A stretch of DNA of 60,154 nt, from the NCBI GenBank assembly GCA_000384615.1, contig ARQU01000002.1, forward strand, positions 130,646-190,799. The letters are read 5' to 3'. Both the position numbers and the translations under genes were made by a program. The notes beneath the pieces were generated by a model. It searched no databases, was not told the origin of the DNA, and worked only from the letters and a program-made list of their open reading frames with translations. The stretch is from an alpha proteobacterium SCGC AAA536-G10. Lineage in GTDB: Bacteria > Pseudomonadota > Alphaproteobacteria > Puniceispirillales > Marisalimonadaceae. The first letter of the stretch is position 1. Every line of letters starts with the position of its first letter. This document shows positions 54,740 to 60,154 of the stretch, one piece after another.

Positions 54740-55513
54740 ATGAATTTTAATGTCTTAAAAGATTTTTTATATATAATTAATTTTAAAGTTTATATTATTA
54801 TAATTCTATCTGTAATTGCTACTTATATATGCACTATCATTAGTCTCGTTGGAAATATGCCAACTGCTCTTATAGGTATAGCAGTTGTTTTTCCTATTGT
54901 TTTCAGCATTAATTCTGCATTTCAAAGAAGAGACAAGGCACTTGAACACTATGGTATAATTAATGCCAATCTTACTTCAATTTATTTTGCACATTTAAAT
55001 TGGCCCAAAAAAAACCAACCTTTAAAAGAAAACCCAAATATTGTTAAAATTATAAAAGAACTTTTTTCATTTATAAAACAAGATTTAATAACAAGTAGTT
55101 CTAATAATACAAATAAAAAAGAAATCTATGATAGCTTTCTAAAAATTTCTAATAAAAATGAAAAATTAAGAAATGCAGGTGTATCAGACGGTGAAATTTC
55201 AAGAATCAATAATTGGTTGAATAATAGTATCGTTTCCTATGAAAAAATAAGCTCTATTTCTGATTATAGAACACCAAGAGGCTTAAAAGCCTACAGCCAA
55301 ATTTTTTTACATATTTTTCCTATTTTTTTTGCACCATATTTTGCAAGTCTTAACGAAGTTATTTCATATTTAGGATATATTGTAGCTATTTTATATTCTT
55401 CTGTGTTAGTTATGTTAAGTAATATTCAAAATAATATTGAAAATCCATTTGATAATGTTGGATTGGACGATATTAATTTAGATAAAGAAAACAGATTTAA
55501 AAACTTATTTTGA
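54740..55513 (+). CDS. Bestrophin-like membrane protein (copy 2)
   Basis: A 257-residue paralogue of 52697-53467, with the same four helices, the identical 35-residue core (residues 44-78), SDYRTPRGLKAYSQIF before helix 3, and the acidic ENPFDNVGLDDINLD tail. Segments between helix 2 and helix 3 (about 85-150) are diverged. It lies 143 bp downstream of the pLGIC gene with its own AT-rich upstream sequence. Two paralogues may form homo- or hetero-pentamers. Assignment as a bestrophin is by pattern, not proven. Confidence 0.72.
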   Translation: MNFNVLKDFLYIINFKVYIIIILSVIATYICTIISLVGNMPTALIGIAVVFPIVFSINSAFQRRDKALEHYGIINANLTSIYFAHLNWPKKNQPLKENPNIVKIIKELFSFIKQDLITSSSNNTNKKEIYDSFLKISNKNEKLRNAGVSDGEISRINNWLNNSIVSYEKISSISDYRTPRGLKAYSQIFLHIFPIFFAPYFASLNEVISYLGYIVAILYSSVLVMLSNIQNNIENPFDNVGLDDINLDKENRFKNLF

Positions 55514-55565
55514 TCTTTTGTTATAAATTAATAATAATATTTTTAACAAATATAAGGAAGAGCTT

Positions 55566-56435
55566 TTGTCAAAATACTTAAAAAATAGTTTTAAAATAAG
55601 AAATATTTTTTTGTTTTTTTTGATTTTTAATTTGTGTTTTAATAAACACTCGATTGCTCATTTTGATCGTGATAAATCTACAATTAGTCAAATTATCTTA
55701 ATCAAAACATTAAAAAATAATATTCATATACGATCTACAAAAAATTTTTATTTTATCAAATCTAATGGTATTCCTAATCACAAGACAGGAGTTTTTCCAA
55801 CAAGAGGTAATCCAAATAAAATATCTGAACAATTTCATAATTTAAGAGTCACTAAATTTCCTAAAAAGCAAAAAAATACTACTCCAGCTAGATTTTTTGG
55901 TGTTGGGTTAAACGGAATAATGTTTGTTCCAGAAACTGCTGGTTGTTGGGGTCAAAAAAGAAGAGGTGAAAAAAAGTGTGCTTGGAGTAAGGAAGCAATT
56001 ATAAACGGTAAGTTTACCCTTGGTCTTGATAAGAATAGTGGTCATGTTCAAAGGAGTGGCATGTATCACTACCATGGAATTCCTGAGGGACTTGTTGAGA
56101 AACTTAAAACAGAAAATTCTTTTGAAGATTTAACAAAAATTGGAATTGCAGCCGATGGTTTTGGAATATATGTAAGTAATGACAACAAATTTCAGTCTAG
56201 TTATAAACTCAAACAAGGAAAAAGACCAAATGGCCCTCTTGGATCATATGATGGAAATTATACGCAAGATTTTGAGTTTGTCTATGATTCAGGAGATTTA
56301 GATAAATGCAATGGAATTAATTTTGATAAGAAATATATTTATATAGTCACAAAAAAATTTCCATATATTCCTAGATGTTGGTCAGGTAAGCCTGATCGCT
56401 CTTTTTTGAAACGTCCTGACAACAGGAATAATTAG
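55566..56435 (+). CDS. Secreted YHYH-domain protein
   Basis: A 289-residue protein with an N-terminal hydrophobic signal segment (about 12-31, then HSIAHFD). The YHYH domain spans about 105-265: GVGLNGIMFVPETAG, SGHVQRSGMYHYHGIPEGL (YHYH at 167-170) and IGIAADGFGIYV, then LGSYDGNYTQDFEFV. YHYH proteins are secreted and of unknown biochemistry, probably metal-binding from their His-rich core. TTG 55566 is used, with AAGGAAG 8-14 bp upstream. It follows the second bestrophin-like gene by 52 bp and may belong to the same cassette. Confidence 0.8.
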   Translation: MSKYLKNSFKIRNIFLFFLIFNLCFNKHSIAHFDRDKSTISQIILIKTLKNNIHIRSTKNFYFIKSNGIPNHKTGVFPTRGNPNKISEQFHNLRVTKFPKKQKNTTPARFFGVGLNGIMFVPETAGCWGQKRRGEKKCAWSKEAIINGKFTLGLDKNSGHVQRSGMYHYHGIPEGLVEKLKTENSFEDLTKIGIAADGFGIYVSNDNKFQSSYKLKQGKRPNGPLGSYDGNYTQDFEFVYDSGDLDKCNGINFDKKYIYIVTKKFPYIPRCWSGKPDRSFLKRPDNRNN

Positions 56436-56503
56436 TAAAAGAAATCTTATTTAAAATTTATAATTATTATAACCTATTACTAGAAGTTTAAAAATTATCT
56501 ATT

Positions 56504-57979
56504 TTATCTAATTATAAATGGATTCGAGACAGTTGTTTGCTCTGCTATCCATACTGACTTTGTCTGTAAAAATTCTTTAATAGATTCTTGTCCACTTTCT
56601 CTTCCTCTTCCTGATCTTTTGTAACCACCAAAAGGGGACATAAAGCTTACGGCTCTATAAGTATTTACCCAAACAGTGCCAGCTCTGAGAGAGTCTGACA
56701 TTCTAAGCGCTCTTCCAATATTGTTAGTCCATACACCAGCTGCTAGACCAAATACAACATCATTACCTACTTTTATAGCCTCTTCTTCATCCTTAAATCG
56801 AATGATAGATAAAACAGGACCAAATACTTCTTCTTGAGCAATTCTCATTTCATTATTAACATCGGTAAAAATTGTTGGCTCAACAAATCTATTTCCTCTA
56901 ACATTCTCCCCAGAGTAAGCTTTTCCACCTAGAACACATTTTGCACCTTCTGATTTTGCAATTTCTATGTAACTCATGATTTTGTCAAATTGTGGCTGTG
57001 TTGTTACAGGACCTACATGTGTATCAAGTGACATTGGATCACCTATTTTTGCTTCACTTGCAACTTCAACAAGTCTTTTCACAAACTTTTCATAAATAGA
57101 ATCCTGAACTAACAAACGAGACCCTGCTATACAAGTTTGTCCTGTTGCTGCAAATATTCCCGATATTACACCCATTATTGCAGCTTCAAAATCAGCATCT
57201 TCAAAAACAATATTAGGTGATTTACCGCCGAGTTCTAAAGATACAGGCATAATTTTTTTTGCAGCTGTTTCATAGATTTTTTGACCTGAAACATCAGATC
57301 CAGTAAATGCAATTTTTGAAATATGTTTGTGCTCAACAAGTGGTTGTCCAACGTCAATACCCATACCTGTAACACAATTAACAACACCGTCAGGGAATCC
57401 GGCTTCTGAAATTAATTTCATAAATTCTAAAGTAGAAGCAGAAGTAAACTCAGATGGCTTAATTACTGCTGTATTTCCTGCTGCTAATGCTGGAGCAAGT
57501 TTCCAAGATAAAAGTAGTAAAGGAGAGTTCCACGCTGTAATCATTCCGATAACACCATATGGCTCATATTTTGTATAATTAAATATACCAGGTTTATCTG
57601 AGGGTAATACTGATCCTTCAACTTTATCTGCAAGACCACCAAAATACCTATACCATTCGGCAAGATATTTTGTTTGAGCACCCATTTCTGCAATCAACTT
57701 ACCATTATCTTGAACCTCTATTTCACCTAATCTTTGAAAGTCTCTTTCAACAAGCTCAGCAAGTTTTACAAGTAATTTTCCTCTTTCTGTAGGTTTGGTT
57801 TTAGACCATTTTTTTTCAAAGGCTTCTTTTGCAACATTTACAGCTATATCAACGTCATATAAATCACCTTTAGCAATTTTTGCCCATTTTTCACAGGTAT
57901 AAGGATTTTCTGTTTCAAAATATTTTTTACTATTTGGCTCCATCTCTTTGCCATTTACATAATGATTATATATTTTCAT
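56504..57979 (-). CDS. NAD(P)-dependent aldehyde dehydrogenase
   Basis: About 491 residues of a classic ALDH fold. The catalytic motifs are present: LELGGKSPNIVF (Glu) and GQTCIAGSRLLV (nucleophile Cys), with cofactor-binding ITAWNSPLLL and FTGSDVSGQ, and the C-terminal PFGGYKRSGRGRE. It oxidises an aldehyde to the acid; the specific aldehyde is unknown. I prefer ATG 57979 (AAAGGTG 8 bp upstream) over the in-frame start three codons earlier. Confidence 0.92.
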   Translation of the reverse strand: MKIYNHYVNGKEMEPNSKKYFETENPYTCEKWAKIAKGDLYDVDIAVNVAKEAFEKKWSKTKPTERGKLLVKLAELVERDFQRLGEIEVQDNGKLIAEMGAQTKYLAEWYRYFGGLADKVEGSVLPSDKPGIFNYTKYEPYGVIGMITAWNSPLLLLSWKLAPALAAGNTAVIKPSEFTSASTLEFMKLISEAGFPDGVVNCVTGMGIDVGQPLVEHKHISKIAFTGSDVSGQKIYETAAKKIMPVSLELGGKSPNIVFEDADFEAAIMGVISGIFAATGQTCIAGSRLLVQDSIYEKFVKRLVEVASEAKIGDPMSLDTHVGPVTTQPQFDKIMSYIEIAKSEGAKCVLGGKAYSGENVRGNRFVEPTIFTDVNNEMRIAQEEVFGPVLSIIRFKDEEEAIKVGNDVVFGLAAGVWTNNIGRALRMSDSLRAGTVWVNTYRAVSFMSPFGGYKRSGRGRESGQESIKEFLQTKSVWIAEQTTVSNPFIIR

Positions 57980-58022
57980 TAGGCACACCTTTACTTCATT
58001 TTTTTAAACTATAGTAAACATA

Positions 58023-59366
58023 CTATTTAATCTTATTAATTTTCTTTCGTACCATTTTTGCTATGAACCATATGAGAAGAAGAATAGTTGGAACACAAAA
58101 TGCTAGAAAAACTTGTTTGCTTAAAAACACTTTATCAAAATTTACTGGGTCAATCAAAGTGCTCAATAGACCAATAATATAGTATGTTATTGCTACAATT
58201 GACAAAGACTCTACGGTTTCTTGTAATCTAAGTTGAGCTCTTGCTCTTAATTCCATAGATTCCAATAAATTTTTATTTTGAATTTGAACACCCATTTCTA
58301 TTTGGGTTCTAACAAGATTATCCGCTCTTTGTGCTCTTGTAGCTAATGACTCCAATCTTCTTGAAAAAGCTTCACTCGTCCTAACAGCAGGTTGCAACCT
58401 CCTGCTTAAAAACTCATCATTTGTTTGAAATGATTCTAGACGGTCTTCTCGTAAATCTTTTACCCTTTGTTCTACTAGTTTGTAATAAGCGGCTGTGGCT
58501 GATAGACGGTAGTTGGTAAAAGAATCTATTTCTTCTATTTTGGCAACAACATAAGAAAGTTGGTTTAAATCTTTTTGAAAATCTGGATAAGCTATTGATT
58601 TTTTGTCTAAATTTTTCTCTGTAGTTTTAGAAACTGATTTTGTGATTTCTGTAATTTGTTTCTCAAGATTACTTAAATGAAAACTTTGTTCTCTGACTTG
58701 ACTTAAGCCCAATAAAGAAAGTACCTGGTAAGTCTCAAGTTCAACAATTCTCTGAAGAAGCCTTCCGGTTCTTCTTGTTCTAAGATTTTTATTTTGTATA
58801 AATACTCTTCTAAATCCAGAACCAAGAAAATCAGTCCTGTCAGATTTAAAAGACATGAAAACATTAGCTCCATCTTCAGCAACGTTTGAGCCTGCAAAAT
58901 TATCGTGGAAAAAAAACTTCTCAATATCAATTGGTTTGAAATTATGACTAGATTGTGCCATTTCAATCCATGATGACAAAAAATGTTGTCCAGGAAACTT
59001 TTCTAAAAAACCTTTTGGCAATAAATTTAAGAATTTTACATCAAATAATTTTGGTATATTTTTACTATCACCTTCAATTTTATCAGGATATATTAATGTT
59101 AGTGATATAAATTCTGTATGACATTCATATCGGATAATCAAATCTTTTCCCTCAGCCACCCAGTATTTTGACGGCTCTTTTGGTAAACTTTGAAAATTTA
59201 ATTTCTTTAAATATTTGCTTAGATAATTCCAAGCATTCTTTTCATCATTGTCTTTTATTAAATACGCAAAGTGAAAAGTTCTTAGATTGTTGCCTAACTT
59301 AATATAAGGTCTAGCATGAAGTTCATCTCTTAAAGATAATGAATCATTGGTTGTTAGTTTGTTCAT
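58023..59366 (-). CDS. DUF3422 family membrane-anchored protein
   Basis: A 447-residue protein with the DUF3422 signature LRDELHARPYIKL at residues 12-24, a long mixed alpha/beta and coiled-coil middle (about 195-380, including RTRRTGRLLQRIVELETY and ARAQLRLQETVESLS), and two C-terminal membrane helices (about 390-408 and 418-438) ending in a basic tail. DUF3422 proteins are widespread in proteobacteria and have no established function. It is a single gene, divergent from the hydrolase. Confidence 0.87.
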   Translation of the reverse strand: MNKLTTNDSLSLRDELHARPYIKLGNNLRTFHFAYLIKDNDEKNAWNYLSKYLKKLNFQSLPKEPSKYWVAEGKDLIIRYECHTEFISLTLIYPDKIEGDSKNIPKLFDVKFLNLLPKGFLEKFPGQHFLSSWIEMAQSSHNFKPIDIEKFFFHDNFAGSNVAEDGANVFMSFKSDRTDFLGSGFRRVFIQNKNLRTRRTGRLLQRIVELETYQVLSLLGLSQVREQSFHLSNLEKQITEITKSVSKTTEKNLDKKSIAYPDFQKDLNQLSYVVAKIEEIDSFTNYRLSATAAYYKLVEQRVKDLREDRLESFQTNDEFLSRRLQPAVRTSEAFSRRLESLATRAQRADNLVRTQIEMGVQIQNKNLLESMELRARAQLRLQETVESLSIVAITYYIIGLLSTLIDPVNFDKVFLSKQVFLAFCVPTILLLIWFIAKMVRKKINKIK

Positions 59367-59481
59367 ATTTTCATCTTATCACTTTATTGATATAGATGAA
59401 AGAATTCGAAGTTAATTTTATAAATAGATTACATTTATAAAACTTGCTAATTTTGTTTTAGGAAACTTATTACTTTTTTAT

Positions 59482-60150
59482 ATGTATCAAATTCATAAAG
59501 ATTATTATGCCCAGCATTGGGAATATAAAGAGCCTCTATTTAAAAAACCATCTAAAAGTGAGAATGATACTCTAGTTGTATTTCACGGCAATGCAGGCCA
59601 TATAGGCCACAGAGTCCAAAAATTTAAACCCTTTATGGACGAAGGTTATGGTTTGCTATTACTTGAGTATAGAGGCTATGGAGAAAACAAAGGTAAACCT
59701 ACAGAAAGTGGTCTTTACTTAGACGGTAAAGCGGCTTTAGATTTTTTAACTAATTATAATATCCCTGTAAACAAAACTATTCTATACGGAGAGTCTTTAG
59801 GATGTGGGTTGGCGGTGAAATTTTCAACAGAAGAAAGTTTTAAAGCAACTATTTTAGAGGCTCCTTATACTTCCATAGCAGACGTAGCTATGCGCCAATA
59901 TTGGTATCTTCCTGCTAGATGGTTAGTTTTAGATCGTTATGATATTATTAGTAAAGTAAAGAATATTAATTCACCATTACTTGTTTTACATGGTTTAAAA
60001 GATAAAATAATCAGTATAGAGTTTGGTAAAAGGGTTTTCAATTCTGCTCCAAAACCAAAAGAGGCTCTTTATATTCCCAATGCTGGGCATAATAATCTTT
60101 ATGAATTTGATACATATAAAAAAGTAATAAGTTTCCTAAAACAAAATTAG
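59482..60150 (+). CDS. Alpha/beta hydrolase (BEM46/YfhR-like)
   Basis: A 222-residue hydrolase. The oxyanion region VVFHGNAGHIGHR, the nucleophile elbow YGESLGCGLA (Ser in GxSxG), the acid Asp in HGLKDKI and His in NAGHNNLY form a complete triad. Relatives (BEM46, YfhR, FAM108) have an N-terminal membrane anchor. Here the frame is open upstream and encodes a hydrophobic stretch (TFIKLANFVLGNLLLFY, from about 59431) without ATG, GTG or TTG. ATG 59482 is the only canonical start visible, so the anchor may be lost, or a non-standard start or small lesion may exist upstream. Confidence 0.83.
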   Translation: MYQIHKDYYAQHWEYKEPLFKKPSKSENDTLVVFHGNAGHIGHRVQKFKPFMDEGYGLLLLEYRGYGENKGKPTESGLYLDGKAALDFLTNYNIPVNKTILYGESLGCGLAVKFSTEESFKATILEAPYTSIADVAMRQYWYLPARWLVLDRYDIISKVKNINSPLLVLHGLKDKIISIEFGKRVFNSAPKPKEALYIPNAGHNNLYEFDTYKKVISFLKQN

Positions 60151-60154
60151 CAAG

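Noticed and set aside
1-60154. tRNA, rRNA, insertion sequence, prophage or integrase
   Set aside because: No cloverleaf with a GTTCGA-type T-loop, rRNA signature, transposase, or attachment repeat was noticed on either strand.

Overview
This window is about 60 kb of AT-rich DNA that most resembles a pelagic marine alphaproteobacterium. The placement rests on gene content and order: ruvX-pyrB-pyrC divergent from gatCAB, a DUF3422 protein, a DUF1127 gene followed by a CCUCCUCCC hairpin RNA, a tripartite tricarboxylate (TTT) transporter, and several PhyH, cupin, VOC and M20 catabolic enzymes. The species cannot be named from sequence alone; AEGEAN-169, HIMB59 and SAR116-like groups are all possible. 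I see no rRNA, tRNA, insertion sequence, prophage or CRISPR array. Coding density is very high and no gene-free stretch exceeds 300 bp; the longest gap (48884-49154) is described as a regulatory region.

Layout. 1-5337: pyrimidine synthesis (partial pyrC-like, pyrB), ruvX, and divergently the GatCAB amidotransferase. 5345-14176: a DMT exporter, aldo/keto reductase, ketopantoate-reductase-like enzyme, aspartate dehydrogenase, gamma-glutamyltransferase and a TTT transporter whose binding-protein gene is frameshifted. 14169-15150: a cupin gene with a nonsense codon, and a DUF1127 gene with a downstream Cuckoo-type small RNA. 15345-19135: a TPP-riboswitch operon thiM-thiE-SDR-MFS. 19235-31625: a cyclase/hydrolase fusion, acyl-CoA dehydrogenase, ADP-forming acyl-CoA synthetase, then a tight five-gene signalling operon (metallo-beta-lactamase-fold hydrolase, cyclic-nucleotide-binding protein, 1684-residue nine-PAS hybrid histidine kinase, single-domain receiver, receiver-cyclase). 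31627-42728: PhyH and RraA-like enzymes, glucokinase, sugar dehydrogenase, GST, methyltransferase, a repeat protein, 2OG oxygenase, nuclease, SMP-30, NTF2-like, a second DMT exporter and Ung. 42802-50938: catabolic genes (frameshifted PhyH, MR-family dehydratase, cupin, a two-domain VOC gene broken by two in-frame stops, MmgE/PrpD, M20 amidohydrolase) and a carboxyltransferase with a separate biotin-carrier protein. 51072-60150: an orphan glutamine-amidotransferase-like protein, an ion-channel cassette (bestrophin-like, GLIC-like pentameric ligand-gated channel, bestrophin-like), a secreted YHYH protein, aldehyde dehydrogenase, DUF3422 protein and an alpha/beta hydrolase.

Most interesting: (1) the pLGIC sandwiched between two bestrophin-like paralogues; (2) the cyclic-nucleotide/two-component operon built on a nine-PAS kinase, whose cyclase lacks the transition-state arginine; (3) the DUF1127-linked Cuckoo RNA; (4) four accessory genes broken by single small lesions while housekeeping genes are intact, which means either sequence error or recent gene decay.
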